Source: Diploptera punctata (Eukaryota; Arthropoda; Insecta; Blattodea; Blaberidae). From it: DNA of 64,000 nt. A model generated the notes under the pieces. That model did not search any database, had not been told where the DNA came from, and saw nothing but the letters and a program-made list of their open reading frames with translations. This document shows, one piece after another, positions 42,401 to 52,812 of this stretch (its first letter is position 1; every line of letters begins with the position of its first letter). Where the stretch lies: assembly GCA_030220185.1 (NCBI GenBank), contig JASPKZ010007796.1, forward strand, positions 186,001-250,000, read 5' to 3'. The position numbers and the translations under genes were made by a program.

Positions 42401-45400
42401 GGTTGATAAAAGTATGATACAAGGGAGAAGAGAGAGAGGCAAAGAAGTATGGCTGCTGCGAGAAAAAAGCAAGAGGATCGTGGGTTGTATAAAAGTATGA
42501 TACAAGGGAGAAGAGAGAGAGGCCAAAGAAGTATGGCTGCTGGAGAAGAAAAGCAAGAGGGTCGTGGGTTGTATAAAAGTATGATACAAGGGAGAAGAGA
42601 GAGAGGCAAAGAAGTATGGCTGCTGGAGAAGAAAAGCCAAGAGGATCGTGGGTTGTATAAAAGTATGATACAAGGGAGAAGAGAGAGAGGCAAAGAAGTA
42701 TGGCTGCTGGAGAAGAAAAGCAAGAGGATCGTGGGTTGTATAAAAGTATGATACAAGGGAGAAGAGAGAGAGGCAAAGAAGTATGGCTGCTGGAGAAGAA
42801 AAGCAAGAGGATCGTGGGTTGTATAAAAGTATGATACAAGGGAGAAGAGAGAGAGGCAAAGAAGTATGGCTGCTGGAGAAGAAAAGCAAGAGGATCGTGG
42901 GTTGTATAAAAGTATGATACAAGGGAGAAGAGAGAGAGGCAAAGAAGTATGGCTGCTGGAGAAGAAAAGCAAGAGGATCGTGGGTTGTATAAAGTATGAT
43001 ACAAGGGAGAAGAGAGAGAGGCAAAGAAGTATGGCTGCTGGAGAAGAAAGCAAGAGGATCGTGGGTTGTATAAAAGTATGATACAAGGGAGAAGAGAGAG
43101 AGGCAAAGAAGTATGGCTGCTGGAGAAGAAAAAGCAAGAGGATCGTGGGTTGTATAAAAGTATGATACAAGGGAGAGGAGAGAGAGGCAAAAGAGTAGGC
43201 TGCTGGAGAAGAAAAGCAAGAGGATCGTGGGTTGTATAAAAGTATGATACAAGGGAGAAGAGAGAGAGGCAAAGAAGTATGGCTGCTGGAGAAGAAAAGC
43301 AAGAGGATCGTGGGTTGTATAAAAGTATGATACACGGGAGAAGAGAGAGAGGCAAAGAAGTATGGCTGCTGGAGAAGAAAAGCAAGAGGATCGTGGGTTG
43401 TATAAAAGTATGATACAAGGGAGAAGAGAGAGAGGCAAAGAAGTATGGCTGCTGGAGAAGAAAAGCAAGAGGATCGTGGGTTGTATAAAAGTATGATACA
43501 AGGGAGAAGAGAGAGAGGCAAAGAAGTATGGCTGCTGGAGAAGAAAAGCAAGAGGATCGTGGGTTGTATAAAAGTATGATACAAGGAGAAGAGAGAGAGG
43601 CAAAGAAGTATGGCTGCTGGAGAAGAAAAAGCAAGAGGATCGTGGGTTGTTATAAAAGTATGATACAAGGGAGAAGAGAGAGAGGCAAAGAAGTATGGCT
43701 GCTGGAGAAGAAAAGCAAGAGGATCGTGGGTTGTATAAAAGTATGATACAAGGGAGAAGAGAGAGAGGCAAAGAAGTATGGCTGCTGGAGAAGAAAAGCA
43801 AGAGGATCGTGGGTTGTATAAAAGTATGATACAAGGGAGAAAGAGAGAGAGGCAAAGAAGTATGGCTGCTGGAGAAGAAAAGCAAGAGGATCGTGGGTTG
43901 TATAAAAGTATGATACAAGGGAGAAGAGAGAGAGGCAAAGAAGTATGGCTGCTGGAGAAGAAAAGCAAGAGGATCGTGGGTTGTATAAAAGTATGATACA
44001 AGGGAGAGGAGAGAGAGGCAAAGAAGTATGGCTGCTGGAGAAGAAAAGCAAGAGGATCGTGGGTTGTATAAAAGTATGATACAAGGGAGAAGAGAGAGAG
44101 GCAAAGAAGTATGGCTGCTGGAGAAGAAAAGCAAGAGGATCGTGGGTTGTATAAAAGTATGATACAAGGGAGAAGAGAGAGAGGCAAAGAAGTATGGTGC
44201 TGGAGAAAGAAAAGCAAGAGGATCGTGGGTTGTATAAAAGTATGATACAAGGGAGAAGAGAGAGAGGCAAAGAAGTATGGCTGCTGGAGAAGAAAAGCAA
44301 GAGGATCGTGGGTTGTATAAAAGTATGATACAAGGGAGAAGAGAGAGAGGCAAAGAAGTATGGCTGCTGGAGAAGAAAAGCAAGAGGATAGAGGAAGAGA
44401 GAGAAGATGATTAATAAGAAACATCGTGGGGTTGTATAAAAGTATGATACAAGGGAGAAGAGAGAGAGGCAAAGAAGTATGGCTGCTGGAGAAGAAAAGC
44501 AAGAGGATAGAGGAAGAGAGAGAAGATGATTAATAAGAAACATCGTGGGTTGTATAAAAGTATGATACAAGGGAGAAGAGAGAGAGGCAAAGAAGTATGG
44601 CTGCTGGAGAAGAAAGCAAGAGGATAGAGGAAGAGAGAGAAGATGATTAATAAGAAACATCGTGGGTTGTATAAAAGTATGATACAAGGGAGAAGAGAGA
44701 GAGGCAAAGAAGTATGGCTGCTGGAGAAGAAAAGCAAGAGGATAGAGGAAGAGAGAGAAGATGATTAATAAGAAACATCGTGGGTTGTATAAAAGTATGA
44801 TACAAGGGAGAAGAGAGAGAGGCAAAGAAGTATGGCTGCTGGAGAAGAAAAGCAAGAGGATAGAGGAAGAGAGAGAAGATGATTAATAAGAAACATCGTG
44901 GGTTGTATAAAAGTATGATACAAGGAGAAGAGAGAGAGGCAAAGAAGTATGGCTGCTGGAGAAGAAAAGCAAGAGGATAGAGGAAGAGAGAGAAGATGAT
45001 TAATAAGAAACATCGTGGGTTGTATAAAAGTATGATACAAGGGAGAAGAGAGAGAGAAGCAAAGAATTGGCTGCTGGAGAAGAAAAGCAAGAGGATAGAG
45101 GAAGAGAGAGAAGATGATTAATAAGAAACATCGTGGGTTGTATAAAGTATGATACAAGGGAGAAGAGAGAGAGGCAAAGAAGTATGGCTGCTGGAGAAGA
45201 AAAGCAAGAGGATAGAGGAAGAGAGAGAAGATGATTAATAAGAAACATCGTGGGTTGTATAAAAGTATGATACAAGGGAGAAGAGAGAGAGGCAAAGAAG
45301 TATGGCTGCTGGAGAAGAAAAGCAAGAGGATAGAGGAAGAGAGAGAAGATGATTAATAAGAAACATCGTGGGTTGTATAAAAGTATGATACAAGGGAGAA

Positions 45401-45470
45401 GAGAGAGAGGCAAAGAAGTATGGCTGCTGGAGAAGAAAAGCAAGAGGATAGAGGAAGAAAAGAAGACCGA
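30410..45470 (+). repeat. satellite array, right segment (about 15 kb)
   Basis: The same 83- and 118-bp units continue after the LTR element. Two 118-bp units come first, then 83-bp units (about 30.6-39.6 kb), 118-bp units (about 39.6-41.5 kb), 83-bp units (about 41.5-44.4 kb) and 118-bp units to the end. Copies at both ends are nearly perfect. Those at about 32.2-38.3 kb carry frequent 1-3 nt indels, worst at 34.7-36.9 kb. Long minus-strand open frames through this region are a composition effect, not genes. Confidence 0.97.
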
Positions 45471-45520
45471 TAAAAAGTTGCATAAGAAACAGAAGAGAAT
45501 TGAAGTACAAGCAGACTGAT
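45430..45520 (+). other. right flank of the satellite, coding-like
   Basis: After the last unit (AGGATAGAGGAAGA) the sequence diverges from the repeat. One plus frame, entering from MINKKHRGLYKS in the last 118-bp unit, continues EEEKKTDKKLHKKQKRIEVQ to a TGA at 45518-45520. It mirrors the charged coding-like left flank at 21316. Confidence 0.35.
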
Positions 45521-45526
45521 GAAAAA

Positions 45527-45800
45527 GCGAAGAATTAATTTATGCATCGGAATGTATAGATCTGCACACTGTCCAGTGGAAATGGAACGTAAATGTTCTG
45601 CTGTTTACATTAGTATGTTACAATGCGAGGTTAGGAAGTAGTTTTTACAGAAGCGAGGAAATGATTTAAAATCGACCAACAGCGAGGTTTTCAATTTCCG
45701 AGATTCTGTAAAACACTTCACAAATGTTCGTTGTACATTATTTTTTGCACGATGGTGTTTTCAAAACAAATAATAGTAAAATAATAACATATTTTATATT
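45527..45800. other. unassigned spacer
   Basis: Nothing recognised. Confidence 0.35.
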
Positions 45801-45817
45801 TGAAGAGAAAAATTATA

Positions 45818-45891
45818 CGCTCAGACCGGGACTTGAACCCGGGACCCTTGGTTCTCTAGACCAAGTGCTCTACCAACTGAGCTACCTGAGC
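45818..45891 (-). tRNA. tRNA-like gene, aberrant anticodon arm
   Basis: The 74-nt cloverleaf on the minus strand has acceptor GCTCAGG/TCTGAGC fully paired, D arm GCTC...GAGC, T arm CCGGG/CCCGG with TTCAAGT loop, and TTTTT at 45812-45808. The anticodon stem is 6 bp with loop CTAGAGA (anticodon AGA, Ser), but Ser tRNAs need a long variable arm, absent here. The 3' flank TTTTTCTCTTCAAATAT is shared with the tRNA-like pair at 63 kb, suggesting a mobile tRNA-like family rather than a decoding gene. Confidence 0.5.
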
Positions 45892-46050
45892 AAGTACCGA
45901 TCTAAACGCAAATCTTTCTCTATATACATTGTAATTCCCATCCACCAAATGCTGTGAAGCCATGCTTCTATCTTGCAAATGGCGGCTCCTTTATTAAGAA
46001 GACATATTAGGGAATTATACATTACAGCCAGTACGGCTTTTTCCAAGTTT

Positions 46051-46133
46051 TTTTTTATTGATTTCGTACATCTCAATGATGGATAAATCATTATGATTTA
46101 TCCATCATTGAGATGTACGAAATCAATAAAAAA
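46051..46133. repeat. perfect palindrome, 38-bp arms
   Basis: TTTTTTATTGATTTCGTACA... to 46088 is repeated exactly inverted at 46096-46133, with loop CATTATG. A strong hairpin; class unknown. Confidence 0.88.
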
Positions 46134-46923
46134 TAAAAAATAAACAAAAAAAACATATTTGATGGAAATGTTTGCATTTATTACAAACAACTGACTAACG
46201 TTAACAGTCTGGCCATTGTTTATACGGTAAATGTCGAAAATAATTTAGCTGACACTACAGGAGGCCGTGACACCAATCAGGGATAAAAGGGCGGCAAGTA
46301 GGAATTTATTGTTTTATATTGTTTCAAATAAAGTTCAGTTCATTTAAAATGCAGTGACTTGTTTCGAATAATGTATATTAACACTACCTTTTGGATATAT
46401 TTTTTGTATATACTTTGTACGTAGTATACATAAAGGACAGTGGTTTTACTTCCCGCACTAGGTAGGTAATTTGTAATATTACAGTATATTTATTTAGTTA
46501 TTTATAGGTTGGCAACCTCGAAATTTAGGAAATTGAACTTTCAATCATGGTCGCCAATTGCTGTAAGTACGACAGAACGCACAATCGTGAAAAAATTATA
46601 TTTTGATCTCTTTAAAAAAAGTTCTATACCGAGATCTCATCATCTACTGACGAACGAATCGGTAAAATACAATTAAAATAAAAGGAACATTTTTACACAT
46701 GTAGAAACATTACAATGTACTCTCATATCATAATTTAATTAACAGAACAAAGCTTTCTGTTCAATCAATAGAGCTCGTACCAAGCCACACAGTTAAATCT
46801 GCTCAGGCATTAAATGACAAACACTACACAATTCATTACCTGTATTCTCATTTCCATAAGTCTGTAATGCATCTGTTTTTCCATTTCTACAAAAAACTTA
46901 ACAAATAGTTATCAGGAACTTAT
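46134..46923. other. unassigned spacer
   Basis: About 790 bp without a supportable gene or repeat. Confidence 0.4.
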
Positions 46924-47185
46924 CATAAGTAATGCCACGAATGATTTCCAATTTATCTAGAGAATTTGGAAACCAAGAGTGACATTTGTTAGGACTATTT
47001 AACGAATAAAACTAAGCTGTTTCCTCACAAATCATTATTTAAATATAGTTATTTTAAAATATTTATATATTTAATGTAAACGGCGATGTTTGAAAACAAA
47101 TGAGAAACGTTATGTTTCATTTGTTCATCACTGCAAACAGATCATATTTATTGTCATATAGAATCGCAATATTGTAAGAATGCAC
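46924..47185 (+). repeat. repeat family R, partial copy lacking the palindrome
   Basis: CATAAGTAATGCCACGA... through TTTAATGTAAACGGCGATG matches 60496-60780, but about 40 bp containing CACGACTCACGAAGTGAGG is missing between CCAATTT and ATCTAGAG. Similarity fades after CAATATTGTAAG. Confidence 0.8.
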
Positions 47186-47280
47186 CCTAGTGGAGAAAAA
47201 ATGAAACATCTTTACAGGTTATTAATTAATTTCTGATGTCCTGTGATATAAATATGTCAATTATATTTTTCTGGAACGTT

Positions 47281-47455
47281 ATTATTATCGCCTCACTATG
47301 ATGGTTGTCCGTTTATATAAAAGCGGGTGCCGCGACAATGCTTGACAATGATTGACATTCACGTAGCGGTAGCCGGCGTCTTTTATATTATTACGTGTAA
47401 CAGCTGCGGGGAAACAAAGCGAGCCGCTGGACAACCATCATAGTGAAGCAATAAT
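47281..47455. mobile_element. small MITE, about 28-bp TIRs
   Basis: CACTATGATGGTTGTCC (47294-47310) and GGACAACCATCATAGTG (47429-47445) are exact inverted copies, and the match extends imperfectly outward through ATTATT. The interior is GC-rich and non-coding. Confidence 0.8.
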
Positions 47456-47528
47456 ACCTGGGAAATAATACGTTTAAGAGAGTGCAAACAGTGGTTTCTT
47501 TTTTTTTTATGGTGTAATCAATTGCTAC

Positions 47529-47633
47529 CAGGCACCAGCCACCAGGCAAGAGATCTCTGGGCAGACCCTTCAAACGTTGGATTGAGACCATAACATACCA
47601 CTAGGTCTATCACATGAAAGGAAGAAGAAGAAG
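47529..47633 (+). mobile_element. LINE 3' end, 105-bp insertion with 12-bp TSD
   Basis: Encodes KRSLGRPFKRWIET, the last part of a LINE ORF, and ends in a GAA-repeat tail. ATCAATTGCTAC is duplicated at 47517-47528 and 47634-47645. A severely 5'-truncated target-primed insertion. Confidence 0.88.
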
Positions 47634-47706
47634 ATCAATTGCTACGAATGTTTTTCTATTATATCTCGCAAACAGAATCTGGTTACATTCGTGCGCTATA
47701 TATATA

Positions 47707-48449
47707 ACGGGCTTCCAATATAAAACCGGACCGGCCTCACGGAGTTTCACCCGGCACGCAGTGCTGTCTCTTCCTCCCGCAATTCACCCTGCCTGCCACT
47801 CGTCCTTGAACTGTTTCTTACCTTATAGAAAATGCTGGAAATGTTGTCCTCCCGCAGTTAAACAGGCATTATACCGAGTAAACACATTTAGATTGACACG
47901 CTGTAGTTCGGGCACTGTCAAGTTTCTGATTTCATTTCATATGTTGTTCTTCAGTTCTTCCAATGTGTGCGGATTTTTTTTGTACACTTTGTCTTTCAGG
48001 CTACCCCACAAATACAAATCACACACTGTTAGATCTGGGGAGCGAGGGGGCCATACACCAGCACTAATCACTATCTTCAAACACTTCCCTAATTTTATTC
48101 ATGGACTCCTCTTCTGTATGATCAGTAGCAGAATCTTGTTGAAACCACCCATATGATTTCTCTTCAAATTTAGTCACAAGATCGTGGATTGTCGATCTGG
48201 AAGGAGGTAATTGTCCAGGGAAGTTCCGAATAAATTCATCGCGAACGCGACGAGCTGATTCGTATTTATAATAACATTTACACACATAAATGCGCTGCTC
48301 TAATGTCAGCTGACGTCTCATCTTGTCGAACGATAGTAAACTGACTAGTTCAAGGACGAGCGGCAGGAAGAGTGAAATGCGGACGAGGAGAGAGCGCTGC
48401 CTGACGGGTGAAACCCCGTGAGGCCGGTCCGGGTTTATATTGGAAGCCC

Positions 48450-48451
<2 letters not shown>
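47707..48451 (-). mobile_element. Tc1/mariner-type non-autonomous element, about 105-bp TIRs
   Basis: Ends ACGGGCTTCCAATATAAA and TTTATATTGGAAGCCCGT (the right end has one difference), with inverted similarity continuing through GGACCGGCCTCACGG for about 105 bp. It lies in a TA dinucleotide tract. It carries an internally deleted transposase gene on the minus strand. Confidence 0.85.
47830..48321 (-). pseudogene. transposase with internal deletion
   Basis: ATG 48321 begins MRRQLTLEQRIYVCKCYYKY and continues RRVRDEFIRNFPGQLPPSRS, a helix-turn-helix start. The frame then jumps to YGWFQQDSATDHTEEES, which looks like the second catalytic Asp motif. A frameshifted PRSPDLTVCDLYLWGSLKDK follows (about 48045-47990), the third. 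The region with the first Asp is deleted, so it is inactive. Confidence 0.75.

Positions 48452-48494
<43 letters not shown>
48451..48494 (+). repeat. TA microsatellite
   Basis: About 21 TA units adjoining the right end of the 47707 element; a shorter TA run also flanks its left end. Confidence 0.9.
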
Positions 48495-48497
<3 letters not shown>

Positions 48498-48743
48498 TCA
48501 GCGTCTAATTAAAATGAGTACCAGACGCTTGTTCTGGGAGTCATGCAGGACTGACATATCGTGCCGATTGTCTAGAAAAATGTCAGCCTTAACCTCCAAC
48601 TACATCAAAGGCCTCCGAAGCCCTGTAATGGGATCACTTTTCTTTACCAAACACACAGATACAACATGCATGGCTACCTTTATGTTTAAATATAGTAATA
48701 TAACTTCACAACAAAAATATTTTTTTAATGAGACAAATAGATA
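48495..48743. other. unassigned spacer
   Basis: Contains an open plus frame (48514-48819) that runs into the next transposon; no motif recognised. Confidence 0.35.
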
Positions 48744-48745
48744 TA

Positions 48746-50091
48746 CAGGGCAAGTCAAAATGTTGTGCAGGTTTTCAGAAATTTATTATGTGAAATGTAA
48801 TGAACATATAATATCGTGAGACATATTGTATGAAAGGTAAACTCTCAAAGTTTAGTTGTCCACTTCTAAAGTTCCGCGTTCACCCGCAAGATGTCAACAG
48901 CAGAGCAGTAAAGGAAAACGGCGTTGACTGGGGATCAGAAGTCTTTCTGTGTGCTTGATTACCATGTAAACAACTCTGTGACTAGTGTTCAACGACATTT
49001 CCGTACCAGATACGATAAAGACCCGCCGGATGGGAGATCCATTCGTAAGTGGTACACACAATTTAGGGATTCAGGCTGTATCTGTAAACGAAAATCGACT
49101 GGCCGTCCGTCGACGAGTGAAGAGACAGTCGAACGCGTTCGCACATGCTTCGTGCGGATCCACAGAAATCCACCTACCGGGGAGCGACAGAACTTCAACT
49201 ACCACAAAAAACTGTATGGCGGATTCTCCGGAAACGTTTACAGATGAAACCCTACCACTTGCAACTGGTTCAAGCCTTAAAACCCGCCGATTATGCTTTG
49301 CGAGCGTCCTTCTGTGTTGATTTTCTCGCATTAATGGAAGAGAATGAGTTCCATGAGAGGGTAGTTTACAGTGATGAAGCGACTTTCCACCTTTCAGGAA
49401 AAGTGAATAGACACAATGTAAGGATTTGGGGAACTGGTAACCCCCATGCAACTCTGGAACATCAACGCGATTCTCCGAAAGTGAATGTCTTTTGTGCCAT
49501 TTCCCATGCAAAGGTTTATGGGCCCTTTTCTTTCATGAACGTACTGTGAACGGACATGTTTTCCTTGATATGCTACAACAATGGCTCCTTCCGCAGCTTG
49601 AAGCGGATAGTCCAGATTTCATTCTGCAGTTGGATGGTGCCCCTCCACATTACCATGGCAGTGTTCGAGACCATTTGAATACGGCTTTACCACAACGCTG
49701 GATAGGCCGTGCATCTCAGGGTGATCAACAACTCATTCATTGGCCACCTCGTTCACCAGATCTAACCCCGTGTGATTTCTTCATGTGGGGTCTTGTAAAG
49801 GATCATGTTTACGTACCACCACTTCCAACAACACTGCATGAACTGCGTGCCCGCATCACAGCAGCCATTGCTGATATCGACCGCGGACTGCTACAGAAAG
49901 TTTGGCAGGAGATTGAATATCGGCTTGACATCTGTCGTGTAACAAAAGGCGCTCACATAGAACATCCCGAATATTTAAAAAAAAAACTTTGAGAGTTTAC
50001 CTTTCATACAATATGTCTCACAATATTATATGTTCATTACATTTCACATAATAAATTTCTGAAAACCTGCACAACATTTTGACTTGCCCTG
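48746..50091 (+). mobile_element. near-full-length Tc1/mariner-type transposon, 1346 bp
   Basis: Ends CAGGGCAAGTCAAAATG and CATTTTGACTTGCCCTG, inverted for about 115 bp (to AAAGGTAAACTCTCAAAG), with TA at 48744-48745 and 50092-50093. It encodes a whole but mutated transposase with DDD residues. Related transposase relics lie at 10680-11290. Confidence 0.93.
48891..49992 (+). pseudogene. Tc1/mariner-type transposase, DDD type, two frameshifts
   Basis: ATG 48891 is followed by TAA at codon 7 (48909). The rest is spread over three frames. Frame 1 (to about 49150) holds TSVQRHFRTRYDKDPPDGRS and KSTGRPSTSEETVERV (paired helix-turn-helix). Frame 2 (about 49145-49520) holds LPQKTVWRILRKRLQMKPY and VVYSDEATFHLSG (first Asp). 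Frame 3 (to 49992) holds FILQLDGAPPHYHGSVRDHL (second Asp), HWPPRSPDLTPCDFFMWG (third Asp) and KDHVYVPPLPTTLHELRARI. I count 46 residues between the LD and PCD aspartates, versus 34 in mariner. Few other lesions are visible, so the copy is fairly young. Confidence 0.88.
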
Positions 50092-50093
50092 TA

Positions 50094-50632
50094 TTTTATG
50101 GAATTGGGATACATTGCAGGAAAGCAAGTTAATGATGTAGAAAATGTTGGTTACATTTGCTACACAAACATAGATATGTACACTACAGCCGCTGGATCTC
50201 CGGCTCTGAAGTTTAGGTTATACGAGGGGTAAAGGGTAACTCGCCCTCTACTGCCAATAAGGAAATAGTTGACGTAGAAATGCACGTCTGCCACAACCAA
50301 TCACTGCTCTTGACGCAGTTATAGCGCGTTAGTAAGGTTTGAAATTGCTGAGATGTTGTCAACTGTAGTCTGCTAACCGCATACATAAAGCGGCCCCTCC
50401 CACTGAATATCCATATCGGCAACTCTGTCGTGAAAACGTCAGGGCCGGAGAATCAGTGCCTGGGGTATAGATATAAGTACAAGAGATTAAATATTTATAT
50501 GGCATATTATTATTACATAAAACTTTCCTCATTAGAGGATTGCCTCAAGGACAAAGTGATACAGACAATTTTTGGAATTAATGAAATACATTTTTAAAAA
50601 TTCAAATTTTAGGCCTAATTGAAGTATACATA
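50094..50632. other. unassigned; possible decayed MITE
   Basis: GGATCTCCGGCTCTGA (50194) and CAGGGCCGGAGAATCAG (50440) are imperfectly inverted and enclose a GC-richer 250 bp; weak evidence for a MITE. Confidence 0.3.
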
Positions 50633-50995
50633 TTATAAAGTAGAAATTTTGTAAATATGGTTTCTTAAAATTGAAATTGATCCTCTAATGGCAGCGATGG
50701 CAATTTTAGAAAGATACACCCTGTCCAAATCTAAGGAATTCCAAAATTTGGCTAAGAATCCTGGTATAGTACCTCTTGCCCCGATCATCAATCCTGTGAC
50801 AGTTATACTATCTAGTTGGTATTTATCTTTGTAATAGTCAATTGTTGGCTCATATATGGCTTTCTTTTCAGAGTCAACTTCCTCAGGTTGGCCACTATGA
50901 GTCTCAAAACGAATTGTGGGATCTAATATCATACCAATAATAATTTCATACAATAAAGCATAAATTAAAAAACCAAATAGAGAAACATTATACAT
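50633..50995 (-). pseudogene. LINE C-terminus, possibly R2/NeSL-like endonuclease end
   Basis: A 120-codon minus frame encodes MILDPTIRFETHSGQPEEVD, KKAIYEPTIDYYKDKYQLDS, MIGARGTIPGFLAKFWNSLD and then IAIAAIRGSISILRNHIY. From memory of the style (GARGTI...F; ILRNHLY) this is the C-terminal part of LINEs with a restriction-like endonuclease. DPTIRFE may be part of that nuclease fold. It starts abruptly at 50995, so it is 5'-truncated. Clade assignment is tentative. Confidence 0.55.
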
Positions 50996-51052
50996 AATTT
51001 AATTATAGAACATAACTGAAAAATCGAAGTTGAAGTTATTAAAATTTGAATG

Positions 51053-51779
51053 AAGAAAGGAATTCATGATAAAAAGGTTGAAAAGCACATATGAATCATG
51101 GGGTCTCACAGTAAATTTACAAAAAACAGAATATCTGGCAATAAATAGCAATGAAAGAGAAAACTTAGTATTGGAAGATGGAATCCAAATAAAGCAAGTG
51201 AAACAAACTAAATATTTGGGAATGATTATGGATAACATCGAAGGTATAGGCAAAGAGAACATAAAACATAGAATTGAATTGAGTAGCAAAATAATATCAT
51301 CATTAAATTCCATATGGTGGGATAAGCGTATTTGGAAAGACACAAAAAAATATATTGGTAAAACATTGGTGGAATCTGTTGCAATGTACGGAAGTGAGGT
51401 ATGGACAATCAATAAGTACTACAAGAATAGACTAATAGCTCTAGAAATGGATTATTTACGAAGAAGTGCCAGAAAGTCTAAATTAGAACGTGTCACAAAT
51501 AAGGAAATTAGAAACAAAATGGAAGCAGAAGAAAACATAATTGAAAGAATTGAGGAAAAGGAATTAAAGTGGTTAGGACATGTTTTAAGAATGGAAGATG
51601 AGCGATGGCCGAAGCAACTATATGAATGGCATCCTAACAGAAAGAAGAAAAGAGGAAGACCAAGGTTAACATGGAAGGAAAACATGAAGACAGTAATGCA
51701 AGCTAGAGGGCTAAGCATCGAAGATGCCCAAGACCGTAGGCTTTGGAGGTTTGGCACGGGAAGACGGCAGCAGCTGTAA
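51053..51779 (+). pseudogene. LINE C-terminal ORF with GATA tail
   Basis: An open frame of 237 codons from 51066 encodes LTVNLQKTEYLAIN, TKYLGMIMDNIEG, YGSEVWTINKYYK, MDYLRRSARKSKLERV, ELKWLGHVLRMEDERWPK and KKRGRPRLTWKENM, with a stop at 51779 followed by GATAGATAGATA. It begins just after the RT catalytic motif, hence 5'-truncated, but the frame is intact. It is relatively young and RTE-like. Confidence 0.85.
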
Positions 51780-51799
51780 AAACCCGAAGATAGATAGAT

Positions 51800-52127
51800 A
51801 GAATGAAGAAAGGATACACAGAAAAGTTTTGTTAAGTATAATCATAACAATAATAAAACAACTTTCGGTAGACCACATGCAGTTAGAGTTAACAAATGAA
51901 AATAAACTTGCAGAGAAAAGACTGAGATTGGAAGTGTTAAAAAGTAGTCATGGATGGTCAGAGACCAATATTAAAGATTTTGTACCTAGATGGCAACAAT
52001 GAAAAACGTATTTTTAAGATATTTCATCAAATAAATTTCAAAATCATGGAAGACTAATCATTAAACTGGATCTTTTTTTATCGGTCTAATGTTAGCGTAA
52101 TACGTTACTAGGGCCATTATATTCCAT
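51800..52127. other. unassigned, short coding-like patch
   Basis: 51856-52002 reads IKQLSVDHMQLELTNENK, then KSSHGWSETNIKDFVPRWQQ, in one frame ending in a stop. It looks coding but I recognise no family. Confidence 0.3.
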
Positions 52128-52135
52128 GTACACTT

Positions 52136-52439
52136 CACAAATGTGAGATTCCTCCGATCACTAACTGGAGTAACATTAAGGGATAGAATGAAAAGTGATG
52201 AGATAAGGATGCAGTGGAATAGTAGGGAAATGGTTGAACATATACAAAATTATCAGATTAAATGGTTCCAACACGTCCAGAGAATGTCAAATTCCCGTTT
52301 ACCAAAGATGATTTACCACCTCAACCCTAAAGGCAAAAGAGACCTCGGAAGACCCTTCAACCGATGGAAAGATCAGTTTTTGTAGTCGCAGAACAGGCAT
52401 CATCACCCAATACTGCATTCGGAAGAAGAAGAAGAAGAA
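52136..52439 (+). mobile_element. LINE family B 3' end with 8-bp TSD
   Basis: Encodes MRFLRSLTGVTLRDRMKSDE, IQNYQIKWFQHVQRMSNSRL and KGKRDLGRPFNRWKDQFL, then TGCATTCGGAAGAAGAAGAA. GTACACTT flanks it at 52128-52135 and 52440-52447. Near-identical to 2291-2655. Confidence 0.85.
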
Positions 52440-52440
52440 G

Positions 52441-52734
52441 TACACTTAGCGACAAAAAGAATGAGCCGCTTCAAAAAGCAGAGTTCTTGTTATGGCCCAC
52501 AGCGCATACTCAATAAGCCATTGCTGAGGTTCACGAGGTAACGCACTATAAAATGTTTTAAATACGCTGTATTTGGTTTTAATGGTCTTAAACAGTTAAA
52601 GAACAGTGAAGGAGACATGTTTCTAGATATTTAAGAGTGTTGGACAAATGCAATGTTACTCAATTTGCGACATTTTAAATAAAGTTCAACTCTCGTTCAT
52701 AGTGTAAAAGTAAACAAGACAACTAGTATCAGAC
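52441..52734. other. unassigned spacer
   Basis: Nothing recognised. Confidence 0.35.
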
Positions 52735-52737
52735 GAT

Positions 52738-52812
52738 CGAGTAGCGTAGATGGTTAAACTACTTACAACAAGATAAAATGTATGTGAAAGCCAGGGTTCA
52801 AATCCTCCGACA
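52738..52812 (+). pseudogene. tRNA-like sequence, degenerate
   Basis: GTAGCGTAGATGG (A-box-like) and GGTTCAAATCC (B box) are spaced as in a tRNA, followed by TTTT. The acceptor stem does not pair convincingly. Confidence 0.45.

Noticed and set aside
21430..45470. CRISPR array or direct-repeat defence locus
   Set aside because: Units are contiguous without variable spacers, the context is eukaryotic, and no cas-like genes are present.
30377..45547. Minus-strand frames up to about 1000 codons in the right satellite segment
   Set aside because: Same reason. They overlap each other in all three frames and persist through indels, which real coding sequence would not.
47614..48156. 180-codon plus frame
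   Set aside because: Antisense to the truncated transposase of the 47707-48451 element and extends into its TIR; no independent motif.
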